Source: Carex sylvatica
Taxonomy: Eukaryota; Streptophyta; Magnoliopsida; Poales; Cyperaceae
Reading direction: 5' to 3'
DNA length: 64,000 nucleotides
NCBI GenBank assembly: GCA_964058845.1
Contig: CAXKVR010000002.1
Coordinates: 1 to 64,000, forward strand
The notes under the pieces are model-generated. The model was not told where the DNA came from. It saw only the letters and a list, made by a program, of their open reading frames with translations, and ran no database searches. Shown piece by piece: positions 49,710-61,131 of the stretch (its first letter is position 1; each line of letters opens with the position of its first letter). A program made the position numbers and the translations under genes.

Positions 49710-49720
49710 CTGTTGAACTG

Positions 49721-50384
49721 GGGATACTTTTTGGGGTTAGATAGTAAAGTAAAGGGGGTTGCATATATTTTTTTAATTAGTTTCTATGATACAAGATTTG
49801 CACCAATGTTTATTCTCTATATATCTTGTTTATATAAAAAATGAACAACATAAATGAACTAACTTAATTATGCTGTGTTGGAATTGTGCCTTCAAGTTAA
49901 ATTTTGTGATCAATTAATGTTGATAATCGACAAAAATTGATAAGTTTGGTTTTGTATTGTAGTGTTATTAGAACATAAAAGTTTATATTTTACGTTGCAA
50001 GCTTAGGTTAAATAAAAAAGAATTCCTTCACTAATAAAGCCCATAAGCGGTATTATAATTAATATAAATAAATAAAAGCCTTTGAGTAGCAACCCGCTAG
50101 CTCGCAGCAGGCCGAAGTATAACTTATAAAATTCAGTGTAGTAAAAACAAAACGATTGACTAAATCTATTAATCAATTCATATCTCCAAATTCGATTAAT
50201 GTCTTTTCAATAACCACTAGTCCATATAAAACTCAAAAATATAAATCAATTAGTATGATATATATATATGATGATGTAGTCCTTAATAAAAAGTACAAGT
50301 TAGTAGTAATTTCTGATATATTTTAATTAATTATGATGAGGGTTCTAAGGTCTCATGTTCTTCATACTTCATCATATCTCATAT
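49721..50384. other. AT-rich intergenic DNA
   Basis: No feature seen apart from short AT runs. Confidence 0.5.
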
Positions 50385-50540
50385 TTTATATCTTTGTTTT
50401 TAAAATTTAAATTGTCGATTCAAACTGTTCAGTAGGACATCCATAGTAAAATATAGTTTAAGATTAAATTTTATAATTTTTGAATTCTTTTTACTATTTT
50501 TTAACGGTAAAAAAACAGTGATTTTGTATCTATCTTAAAA
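50385..50540 (-). repeat. AT-rich dispersed repeat, copy 3 (inverted)
   Basis: Read on the minus strand this follows copy 2: TACAAAATCACT, AAATAGTAAA, an AT-rich centre, a degenerate GAACAGTTTGAATCGAC and AAAACAAAGATATAAAA. It is inverted relative to the other copies. A 17-base A run follows. Confidence 0.45.
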
Positions 50541-53500
50541 AAAAAAAAAAAAAATTTACACAAAAGTCCTTGTGTTCATGACATTTTGGTTTTGGTTCAT
50601 GTCATCATGCACAATTCCGTTACCAGAAAGAAAAAAAAAGATAAAAGAGTGGAGCCAAAGCCAAACAAGTCTATTTTCCGCAATTCAACTCAACACCGAG
50701 CACAAGGGTTAAAACAAAAATAAAATAAAAAGAAAACGAGATTGGTTGGTGAAATGGTGGCTTATCCCAAATTTGCTCCAATTATTCGTGAGTATGGTGG
50801 TGCCCAACCACTGCTTCTCGAGCACAAACCAACAAAGAGAAATGAGAAATCCCCTTAATTAATTATGGGGTTAAGGGGTTAGCAACTCGCACATTCATTA
50901 CAGACCAAAAAAGGATTTAATGGGATGGGGAATCGCGTGATCTTTCGTGTGGCGAGTCGTTATATTTTCTTTCTATAATAAAATTGTTATTGTAAATTCA
51001 ATTCCCTTTTGAATCTAAGGTCTTTTAAAAGTCTAATTTAATTTTCATCAATTGAAATTTTTTATTTATCTAATTGTGTCAAATTTTAATTTCGATATAT
51101 AGTTTAGCCTTAAAGAGAAATTAAGTATCAATTAAATTATCCAATTATACAGATCTATCATGTAATCGAGAAATTAAGAGGGGTATTTTTAATCATTCGT
51201 ATATTAATTGTTTTGATGCACAATTTTGCTAACCATTTTGCAAGTGGGGTTAAGGTTAAGCAACGGAGACAGAGCTCATATTTTTTGGTATTGGTATTTA
51301 CAATGCCATCACGTAACATAATGCAATCAAATGATCAAATCAATGTTGTTATTTATAGCAACTTCTTTTTATTAAATCAAATGGACAATCTTTTTTTCCG
51401 CATGAGTTACTAATTAATTCATCTTAATTAAGAATTGTTAATTTCTAATACATATATACATGCAGGCACCTAAAGTTAATGCAATTCATCAACACTTAAA
51501 ATTGTGGATATATAATTGTTCATATTTTTCCGATTTTTATAATTACTAATTTTATTTTAATTTTACAAACATATAAATAGTTTGCTATAATTGGCTTTAT
51601 GATTCTCACATATGTGTGTAATTGATTGCTTACAAAAAAATTGTCCGTATATTAATTGTTATATTAATTTTACATTGTTAATTAGCTCAACTTTTACATT
51701 ATTTTTTTTTAGGAAATGAAAGGATCTTGTCCCTGTTTGCATTGATTAATAATTTTTACAAAAATTTTCACAAAAAAAAAAACATTTTTTTACATTTTGA
51801 ATTTTACTTTGCTATTAAGGATATAAACATTGATTACTATTGCTTATCTTTTTCTTGTTAGTACTGCTGGGCTGGGCATTTGTGTATTCAGAACGTATGT
51901 TTGTATCTTTATTATTTTTTCTAAATTATAACGTTGTAATTAATTTAAGATGTGTGTATAATCAGGGATTTTTAATTGTATATTAGCCATGCATTAATAC
52001 ATTGTATGCATGCTCATTGGTAATTTTGTATTATTTTTTAAGATTGGAAATTCATTGAGAACTGAATGGTTTAACAATCTTGACAATTGCAACGGATAAT
52101 TTTTTATTTTCAAAATCCAATAAGGTTGAAAATTCATTGAGAAACTATTTAAATTTATTAAATTTTAAATTTGTTCGTATGGATCTCAATACATACCAAA
52201 TAATCTAAAATTGGCTTTGGATCAAATTTGTCCAAAACCCTTTACATAGTAAAACATAATGGTACACTATTCTTTCCATTATTAGAATCAAATTAAAAAA
52301 TAGAAATTAGAGAACACAAATTTTTTATGCCTAATTTTTTTTTAATAATTTGTCTTTATTTGCAGCCTCAACTGATGCAAATTTTTAAGCTGCTCTTTCA
52401 CGTTTGTATTTCAAATTCCGTTCTTCTCTAGCAATTAATTCATCTCAAGCAGATGACTATATAACTGCAATCATAAAAATAAATAAATAAATGGTCAGTG
52501 TCTTATTATCCTAATTAAATATTTTAAAATTTTTTAGTAAAGTAACAATGTGCATACATATATTTTATAATTAATTGCAATTAAATTAGAAAATATGGAT
52601 GTCCAAAGTTCAGTTTCTAAGTATATTTAATTTGCGCATGTGCACGCAATACACTCAAACCAATTAAAACAATCATATAAAACACATTACTACTATTTTA
52701 ATCTATTAATTATTTCTTTCCTTTGTAGAGGTTATTATGATTATTTCATTATCTACAAAATTTCCTACAGTTTGATAGAATCTTAACTTTGTATCCTAAC
52801 GATTAAAATTAGATAATAAGATCAGGACTAATTATATATAATTAATTTACTACGCTATATATTATTTTTACTTTAATAGGTAATAATGATAAATAACAAC
52901 AACAACTGATGTAGAAGCTAATATTTTGTTTTTTTTAATATTTAGTCTAATAATGAAAAATATTGAAATTAATATAAAGATCCTTTTATATTTTGACTAA
53001 CACACAAGAGATGCGTATATAGCAATATTATTTTTGTGTATTAATTATAATTTATAATTGAAAGGATCACGCTCACATATAAAACTAGAAATTTGAGACA
53101 AAAAAGAACCACGTACCTTAAAAAATATGAAAGAAATGAAAACAAAATTTTAAATTTTTGTTTAGAATTCTCCAGTATCTAAAAAACATTTGTTGGGCTA
53201 ATTAGAACTCTTGAGTGTGTGTGTTTATGTGGGCTCAAGCAATTTTTTTTATTGATATATAAATATTTAAATAAGAAGAAATAATTATTGGTAGAACTTT
53301 GTATTTATAAAAAAATATTATTGTTGTTATATGTATTGTAGTTTCTTTTATTGACAAAAACATTAAAATAAGTAAGTGAAATTTTTAGAACAATTTTGTA
53401 TTTATAGAAAAAGTTTTTGGGGTCACTCATTTCTTTTACACTTGAACATTTCTTTTACACTTGAACATGCAATTTGTATGCCTTGTCATTCAACGTACAT

Positions 53501-54076
53501 GTGTAATTAATATATATAATATCCATTTGGTAGTTAATTAGATCTTTAGTCAATCACAATTTCATTGCTCCTTTTTTTTAGTAAATTATAACTCTTATGA
53601 CTTAGATTGTATTTATCACATTGTTGTTTATTGATCTCCATTTATTTTAATACTACCATCTCTTAATACTACTCTGATTTGCCACCAGATTGCTTCCTTC
53701 TTGCTCGAAGGAGCCACTCAAAAATCATAATTATCACTTTCTGAAAAATAACAAGTTTTCTATAAATTGATGATTTCAGCGAGGATTGTTTGCATTGCAG
53801 ACATAACAATAATTGAGATTATGTCATTTATATTTATAATGGAGACATAAAAAATATTGTTGAACGTACAAGTCAATTAATTAATAAAAAATTTTAAGTG
53901 TATCACCTCGTATATATGAATATGAAAATGAATGTTATTGATTGATAATGAGCTACCAATATTTATTTAATGAAATATATTAGTAAGAGATTAGACAGTC
54001 TAAATCAATCCCGTAGATGCATGCAAGAGTCGTTTGAACAACGTAACTAATGATGATGCTTTAGTGTACGTGCACA
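50541..54076. other. AT-rich intergenic DNA
   Basis: About 3.5 kb of very AT-rich DNA. The first 400 bases (50570-50950) are mixed in composition but hold no convincing frame. ORFs of 60-70 codons here (for example 51213-51413) are accidental in my reading. A tandem duplication of 19 bp lies at 53429-53466 (ATTTCTTTTACACTTGAAC twice). Confidence 0.5.
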
Positions 54077-54114
54077 TTTAAACTTAAACTTAAACTTAAA
54101 CTTAAACTTAAACT
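54077..54114. repeat. AAACTT hexamer microsatellite
   Basis: About six perfect AAACTT units. It differs from the plant telomere repeat TTTAGGG and is a simple microsatellite. Confidence 0.92.
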
Positions 54115-54410
54115 TGACCTCTTGGGCCGTGGTCTATGGATAAAATTAATTAAAATTGACATTACAGTATTACACACATGAATATTGAATCGTGGCCTTG
54201 GTTGAGATTTAAAATCTCTGCCTCACCAACTTTTGTCTTAAATCCTTCTTTACTTTAACAAATCCAAGGGGCAAGGGACCAAGGGCTCTATTCGCTGGGA
54301 TTCAGAAGGGTCGACGTTTTTTTGGTTAGTCTCTGTCTATGTAGTCCATATTCATGATCAACACTAGTTAGATCTGCGGTTTGCTCTCGCAAGCAGGGGT
54401 GTTCATTGGA

Positions 54411-54588
54411 GAATCCGTATCCTCTCAGGTACCGCAGAGGATTACACTCACTTTACGGTTTTGAGATTCAGATCAACATAGGAGACAATATTTTTGGACT
54501 TTGAGATTCATGCCTAGTTAAAAAGAACGGTCCAGATCTAGTAATTGTAAAAGATTCTCTTATTAGGTATTGGAGAGAATGTGAATTC
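54411..54588. mobile_element. MITE, Mutator-like, copy 2
   Basis: Perfect 9-bp target duplication GTTCATTGG at 54402-54410 and 54589-54597. The ends AGAATCCGTATCCTCTCAGG and, on the other strand, GAATTCACATTCTCTCCAAT are imperfect inverted repeats that continue to a shared TACC. The 178-bp element has no ORF. Both the 9-bp duplication and the GAATYC-TATCCTCT end connect it to the elements at 38745 and 60149. Confidence 0.8.
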
Positions 54589-54731
54589 GTTCATTGGGTC
54601 CGGGTCAGTCGGTTTTGCACCCTGAGTTGTTTCTGAATGAGTTTTGCTAAGTATACCCCATATATTACATCTATAATTTTACCTACAAGGGGCAGAGATA
54701 GATTTTCAAAGTATGGAGCTCAAACATATAA

Positions 54732-55057
54732 GGGTACGTTTGCATGCACTGAGAATAGCAAGAATAGCGCTATTCCGATCCATCCAAATATACACAATTG
54801 CTATTCGGAACAACGAGAATAGCGAGAACAATGCTATTCTCGCTATTCCTACAAAAAGTAGAAATAGCAATTGGTGCTCTCTCAAATGTTCAATCCCTTC
54901 ATCGCTATTCTAAATATATAATCCAAACAATATTTTCGCTATTCCGAATAGCACCAAATCAACACTATTCTCGCACTCTTCCAAAAATCACTATTCTCAT
55001 CTACTATTCTCAAATAGTAGCTATTCTAGCTATTCTAGAGTGCATCCAAACTTATCC
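54732..55057. mobile_element. Tourist-like MITE (PIF/Harbinger type)
   Basis: TAA flanks both ends (54729-54731 and 55058-55060). The terminal repeats are GGGTACGTTTGCATGCACT and, on the other strand, GGATAAGTTTGGATGCACT, each followed by AATAGC. The interior is packed with GAATAG/CTATTC words in both orientations. At 326 bp with a TAA duplication and no transposase it fits a Tourist-like element. Open frames crossing it are by-products. Confidence 0.75.
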
Positions 55058-55429
55058 TAAATTTGTTTACATAGAATGAGAATCAATTTTGTAGTACACT
55101 AGTACTATAACATTTTACTCTAAATTATATAAAAAAATCATATATAAATATAAAGTTTTATTTTTAAAATAGAGGTCAATTAACCCCTATTGATTGTTCA
55201 TAAATCCGCCCTGTCCCGAACTAGTAACTATTTTTCTATTTGGGAGTTCTTTATATCAAAATTTATGATATTTTAAGTAAAATTTTATTATGAATTTTAT
55301 TTTAAGAAAATCATTGTCCAATCTTATGACTTTTTAATCAACAAATCAGTAAGTGCATACTATATTTTTCTTTATCACAGTTACGTCAACATTTTAAGTT
55401 TCAACCAATACTCATGTTTATCCCTGTGA
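55058..55429. other. AT-rich intergenic DNA
   Basis: No feature recognised. Confidence 0.5.
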
Positions 55430-55874
55430 AATAAAAAATTACGAAAATAATTTGAATTTTTTTTACGAAAGTATGATTTTAGCAAAAAAATTACAAAAAT
55501 AGTATTATCAACCAAACTTTACGAAAGTACCAATCCTGTAAATGTAGTTACGAAAACAGTAGTATCTCACCAAAATTTACGAATTAGCATTCAATCAAAC
55601 TAAATTGCGAGACTAGACCTATCCGAACAAAATTTAAGAAATTAGCATTTCAGCAACAAAATTACAAAACTAGTACTTTACGAACATAATTTACAAAAAA
55701 TAGCATACCAGCAAAAATAATTATGAAAATAGCAATAACCTAATTTTTTTCGAAAATAGGATTATAGTAAACAAAATTATGAAAATAATAGTATCTCAAC
55801 AAAATTTACATAAATAACATTCCAGTAAACAAATTTATGAAAATAGTACTATGCAAACAAAATTTACGAAAATA
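55430..55874 (+). repeat. Degenerate tandem repeat, about 35-bp unit
   Basis: Words like ACGAAAATAGTATT, CAGCAAACAAAATT and TTTACGAAAATAG recur about every 33-40 bp for some 12 units with much divergence. This looks like an old minisatellite. Confidence 0.7.
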
Positions 55875-55889
55875 GTATGTATATGTATA

Positions 55890-55932
<43 letters not shown>

Positions 55933-55958
55933 GTGTGTGTATGTGTATGTATATGTAT
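55875..55958. repeat. TATGTG/TATG microsatellite
   Basis: A run of GTATGT-type hexamers, about 84 bp, directly after the 35-bp minisatellite. Confidence 0.95.
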
Positions 55959-56471
55959 CCAGCAAGAAAAATTCCGAAAATTGTATTACCATAACACGAT
56001 AAAGAAAATTTTTAAGCTAAAACATATATATATATTCAACTTCTCTTTAGGCTAACAATTGAGGCAAAAGATTCTTGATTCTGATTAATTTATTGTTTGA
56101 ACTTTTTTTTTATATTTAAGAAATTGTGATAATTTGTGATCAAAGAAATTCTTATCTTTTAATTTTCATTATAATATTAGTGCCATGTAAATTACAAAGT
56201 GTATTCTTTTAGTATGAAGGCTAGCTCTTAGAGTCTCACACTTTATTAGTGACAGTAGAATCAAAATTGTGTTTGATACTCATACGAAAAAGAGAAAAGT
56301 AATTTAAGAAAAAACATCACGCATTAAAAATGAATGTGTAACAAATAATGTATATTGTGTAATTTCTATTATTTAATTTTATTTCACCATCAATATTTTA
56401 TTTGATACTATTATACATATACATATACATATATTATAAACAAAATGAATTTATAAAAAAAAAAATCACTT
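55959..56471. other. AT-rich intergenic DNA
   Basis: No gene seen. Short ATACAT repeats at about 56415-56432. Confidence 0.5.
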
Positions 56472-56724
56472 GGCCGTGGATTTTTTCTGCGGTTCCGAAT
56501 TTTTATTCAGGAATGTGTATTTTTTTTGCATTTTCGAATTTTAATTCGGGGCTGTAGATTTTTTCTGCGGTTCTGAATTTTTATTCGGGGCCGTGGATTT
56601 TTTCCGCGGTTCTGAATTTGTATTCGGGGCCGTGAATTTTTTCACGATTTCAAATTTTTATTTGGGGCCGTGTATTTATTCCACGGTTCTGAATTAAAAT
56701 TCAGAACAGTGGATTTTTTTCACG
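56472..56724 (+). repeat. Tandem repeat, about 40-50-bp unit
   Basis: Units resemble GGGGCCGTGGATTTTTTC then GCGGTTCTGAATTTTTATTC and recur five to six times with substitutions. The unit has the paired words CCGTGGA and CCGCGGTTC and alternates GC-rich and T-rich blocks. It may be the interior of a non-autonomous transposon. Confidence 0.8.
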
Positions 56725-57131
56725 TTTTAGATATTTTTAAAATTTTGATCAAATCTAATTATTTTTAATAAAATATTTTAAAAATTAAGTAAAAATAAAA
56801 ATATCGGGTCCTCATGAATGGAATGGAGACACTAAGAGCTGAACAGAAGATTAAATAGTAAATTTACTCCTTGAATTAATTTACCAAGCTACCCTCACCG
56901 CCATTCTTTCATCTCTGTGCAATTAATGATGCGCTATGATTTTGAATTAAGATTGGCATCAACGGCAGTGTGATTAGTATAGGTATATATATAGGATAGT
57001 TTTTTTGGGAAGCAACATCGCGCGCGCGAGAGAGAAATGAGAAATGCGCGCCAAGATCAAATAAAGAAATATGAGATTGGCATGCAACCTTTTATGTAGC
57101 TCGTCTACGACTCAAGGGTTCCACATAAAAT

Positions 57132-57321
57132 GAAATCTGTTGTAATTCTCGCGGAATTTCAGGATTCTGTAATTCCAATCTCAACCATTAATTTTTCTCG
57201 AGATTTTTGCATGAAAACTTACTTTTTTTTATAATGTTTTTCAAGATCTGTGCACAGAAAATTGACGGTTGATATTGAAATTTCAGGTTCCTGTAATTTC
57301 TATTGAAATTACAGCAGATTC
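57132..57321. mobile_element. MITE with about 65-bp inverted arms
   Basis: The left arm starting GAAATCTGTTGTAATT and the right arm, on the other strand GAATCTGCTGTAATTTC, pair imperfectly over about 65 bp, including TCAACC at the inner end. Length 190 bp. I find no convincing target duplication, so the superfamily is unclear. Confidence 0.6.
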
Positions 57322-58244
57322 GGACTCTTCCCACATTATAGATTCAATTAAATTTGTAAAATGTTACTCTTTATATTTACTGTGCTGTTCATTTAATACT
57401 TCAAAATTTCATTATTGGGTAATTATTGATTTTTGCGAGCACTTGTACTTGATTGCTATTCTTACCTATACATGTCTATTTTCTTCCATTTTTGTATATT
57501 TTGAATATTTTGTTTGTTAATTTTTTGCATTATTTTTGGTATTGAGGTCAGTTTGTAGTTTCTTTTGAATTGCTAAAATTTGAGGATTTATTTTTTAAGT
57601 GTTAGAATTATGGACCTATTATTGTTTAATTTTGTAAAGATTTTTTATATTACTAAAATTTATAAATTTAAAAATATACAAATTTATAAATTTTATTTTT
57701 CTATAATTGTATATTTTTCATTTTTTTATAACAATTGTTCATTTTTGGTACCATATTCACTAATTACTTTGACCTCACTAATTACCTAATGGTAGAATTC
57801 ACTAGAAAGAACAACGTCATATTTTTTCTAAAGACTCTTTAGAAAAATAAAAGAAATCTGATATTTATAAGTATCAAATTAAATTTCGATCCAAAAAGCA
57901 TGCATTAAATTTTAACTATAAAACCAAAAAAATCTGAAAAAAAATGGCGTACATATAATTCTTAAAGTACTTAAATTTATGAAAAAACACACAATAGAAG
58001 TATCGAAAAATCATTTAAGTAGTATGAAAAAATATACTGAAACGTATTCTTTCAGTAGAATATGCAAAACATAAAAATAAAAATAAAAATAAATCAAGTG
58101 AACATCCAAATTACAAGATACAAGTTGTATTTAAATGAACTTATATAATTAAAAGTAAAATTTAGAAAGTTTACATAGTCCCTTCCAACAAAATTATTTT
58201 TCAGTCAACAGTAGAGGCTACGCGGAGCTAATTAGTATTTAATA
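57322..58244. other. AT-rich intergenic DNA
   Basis: ORFs of 69-83 codons occur (57269-57520 and 57580-57789) but are Phe/Ile/Tyr-rich and typical of chance frames in AT-rich DNA. No other feature. Confidence 0.5.
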
Positions 58245-58740
58245 AATAAGTCGGGTCGGGTCCTGTCGGTCCGAACCCATTCGGGCCACGGTTCCCATGG
58301 TCTTCGGGTCCGGCAGATCCCATTTGGGGGAGTTAGACCAAATTCGTGCTAGATCCTTGGTCCAAAATTAGCACGGATCGGTCCGGATTGAGTGCGGATC
58401 GGATCCGGGTCTGGTCTGGGTCTTGGTTTTTTTTTTTTAAACAGTGGACTGTTTTTGTCTGAAACAGGTATGTTTCTAGTTACTATTTAGTCCAGTATGT
58501 TTCGTCCGGTCCGAGTTTAGGCGGGTCTCGGGTTGGTCCGGGTAAGAGGCTAGCCGGTCGGGGGTTTGGGCTGGTCGGGTTTTCGGGGGGTCTAGTTCAA
58601 AAAATCGATCCAAACCCTTGGCTTGCTAGATTCGACCCTAGGGTTAGTCTGGTCGGTTCGAGAGTCTAGCTAGGGTCGGGCTAGTTTGGGGGCGGTCCAT
58701 GGTTCGTCTGGATCGAGTCTGACCCGCCTGGGTTTTTTCA
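58245..58740. repeat. GC-rich degenerate CGGGTC repeat island
   Basis: The composition changes sharply to G+C-rich and G-rich. Words such as CGGGTC, GGTCCGG, GGGTCGGG and CTGGTCGGG recur without a strict period. A run of Ts at about 58430 divides it. No reading frame stays open. This type of degenerate block occurs inside some plant DNA transposons. Confidence 0.7.
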
Positions 58741-58929
58741 ATTCACTAGAGCTAACTATATATGTTGTTGGTTGTTGTGCTAACAGCATGAAAAGTGATA
58801 GAATGTGAGTCTAAGTACTAACACGAAAACTACACGATGCTAGTAACACGAAAACTACATGATGCTAGTTTTAGCGGATCATTTAGGAGAATGTATTAAG
58901 CTTGAGAGCGTGACACGCATAGTGACATA

Positions 58930-59108
58930 TGAATTGTTTCGGTTTGGTTCGGCAAGATCAAAAATTCGTGATTCAGAAATAATTTAGAATTATTCGGAAA
59001 AAATTTGAAAAAAATTCGCAAATTATTCAAGTTTAATTCGGTTAAAGTTTGGTCAACCAAATAATTTGGTGTTTGATTCGGCAAATGAATTATTCGGATT
59101 TAATTCGC
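58930..59108. repeat. Degenerate ATTCGG repeat
   Basis: Words AATTATTCGG, AATTCGCAAAT and TTTGATTCGGCAAA recur in both orientations. It may belong to the same element as the GC-rich island 200 bp upstream, but no ends were found. Confidence 0.5.
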
Positions 59109-60148
59109 AAATCTTGTAACTATAGTGATGCGCTCTCTCGACCTTATTTTGATTGGCAGCACGATCGTTTAAATAAATATCGCCACCAAAAATCTAAAGA
59201 ATTAAAGGGGTCATTTCATTTCCTGCATCACGGTTGTGGCACTAAAATATCCTGGTTTATATTGAAGATAATTTTCTATTTAAAATCAAATTAAATGATT
59301 TATGGCTTAAATTAAAATTGGATACAATAGCCAGATTTTATATCTAACTGTCAATCGGAAAGGCTTTATATTATGGATCATGATATATAATTATCTCCAC
59401 ACCTCTATCCTCTCATTTATCTCCGCACTTAAGCTTTATAATTACTTTGAAGACCACAAAAATTTCAGCACTGATTTTTTTCTAAAGTATTAATCTCTAT
59501 TCACAAAAATATTTATATCTAAGAACGGAAGTATTTATACCTAAAAGGTGAATAATTTTTACATAAATAATTGTTTCTCCAACTAAATCTCAAATTATAT
59601 GGAGGCCATACACAATTTTAGAGGTGATTTTTTTTTTCATTCAATCTCGTCCACATTTCTGACGATCTATGAGGAATTTTACAAATCTAAAACCATGAAT
59701 ATCTTTTACATAATTTTCTCTTTCAAATGCGATCCATAATGACATACTTTCGAATTTGTCGTCACACAAGTATTTAAACCTCGTCGTGCAAGTATTTATA
59801 TCTATACTTGAAAGTATTTTTATATATGACACTGATTGACATATGAAAGTATTAATATCAAGTATTACAAATATTTAGTCCTATACATTAGAGTATTTAT
59901 ACATATGTAAAAATATATATGAATAATTACCTCGCATACGGTTATCGTGATAAATAATTAGTGGGGACCATAGTACAACCTCTAATTTTATAAGTGGACT
60001 CTCCAATTTTAGAAGTGTTTAAATAATTAGTAGAACCATAGTACAACATTTAAATCATTTTCACCTTCCTTATTTAATATGGATCCTCTAATTCTAGAAG
60101 TGTTTAAATACTACAACCTTCTTAAATTGTAGAGGGGGGATAGAAGTG
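59109..60148. other. AT-rich DNA with loose repeats
   Basis: AGTATTTATA-like words recur through 59480-59910, and TTTTAGAAGTGTTTAAAT with CATAGTACAAC recurs at 59955-60110. No gene seen. Confidence 0.5.
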
Positions 60149-60328
60149 GAGTGCGCATCCTCTGAGATATCTCATATTTTGCATGACCGACGTGTCCGGT
60201 GCCTATTCGGGGGTGATGTATGGGGCCAGTATTATTTGAGCTCTGAGATTCGCGTAAAACATATTGCAACGGTTGAGATTTTTCAAAAAGTCACGCAAAA
60301 TATGAGATACCTCAGAGGATGCGAATTC
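60149..60328. mobile_element. MITE, Mutator-like, copy 3 (best preserved)
   Basis: Perfect 9-bp target duplication ATAGAAGTG at 60140-60148 and 60329-60337. The inverted repeats GCGCATCCTCTGAGATATCT and, on the other strand, TCGCATCCTCTGAGGTATCT continue through CATATTTTGC and TGAC for about 36 bp in all with few mismatches. The 180-bp element carries no transposase. The 71-codon ORF across it (60146-60361) is a by-product. Confidence 0.85.
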
Positions 60329-60337
60329 ATAGAAGTG

Positions 60338-60972
60338 CGGGTTGAATATAATTATTCTTAAATTATATTATTGGAAGTGCTGAGAGTTCTATTGCTTACC
60401 AACAATGCGTTACGCGACTTAATTAATTTCTAATTTCTCTCTACATCTTCTTTCATCTTATTCACCTATCGATCCAGTTGCCATGAAAAGTCAACCACAT
60501 CACATGTTTCACAGCACACTCTAAAAATATATCCCGCCACCAAACATCTATAACAATTTTCTTTTTTTCCAATAAATAAAAAATAGGAATCGAGTATTCG
60601 AGTTAGTTCATGATACCATGTATCAAACAAATCTTTTAAGACTGGATATTCACTAACAACTAATTAGTTGGACAACTTTGATAATCATGAAAAAGAATTG
60701 TTAATTTTGAAATCCAATGACTAAGCATATATCGTATGAACATGTTATGCAAATTTATGGTTCATCAAAATGATATGACATTCACAATTTTTTTTTATTT
60801 TATATGAAAGACATCGATCATGATGATATTTGTTTGGAACTAGTGATAGAGTTATTACTTTTTAGACGATTATGTCCGGTCTAAAGAGTAATTTTTGAAG
60901 TGTGTGTAGGTGTAGGTACCTTTACTTATCTATCGATTTACCATTTTACATATATAATACATACATAATATT
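60338..60972. other. AT-rich intergenic DNA
   Basis: No feature recognised. Confidence 0.5.
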
Positions 60973-61075
60973 ATGTAAAATTTGATTTCCAAGCACTATT
61001 AATATATTAATATGGAAAACAAGATGAACGGTTCAAATCAACTTTTTAAATTTTAAAATTTCAAATTTGAACTAT
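60973..61075 (+). repeat. AT-rich dispersed repeat, copy 4
   Basis: GTAAAATTTGATTTCCAAGC, ATTAATATGGAAAACAAGAT, then GAACGGTTCAAATC, in the same order as at 48503. Confidence 0.5.
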
Positions 61076-61078
61076 TAG

Positions 61079-61079
<1 letters not shown>

Positions 61080-61130
<51 letters not shown>

Positions 61131-61131
61131 T
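61080..61131. repeat. CT-TA-CA compound microsatellite
   Basis: CTCTCTC, then about 17 TA units, then CACACACA. Confidence 0.95.

Noticed and set aside
54077..54114. Interstitial telomere repeat
   Set aside because: The unit is AAACTT, not the plant telomere unit CCCTAAA/TTTAGGG.
57269..57789. Two hydrophobic ORFs of 83 and 69 codons
   Set aside because: Phe/Ile/Tyr-rich chance frames in AT-rich DNA; the first starts inside a MITE arm.
60146..60361. 71-codon ORF
   Set aside because: It spans a MITE from end to end and matches its inverted repeats.
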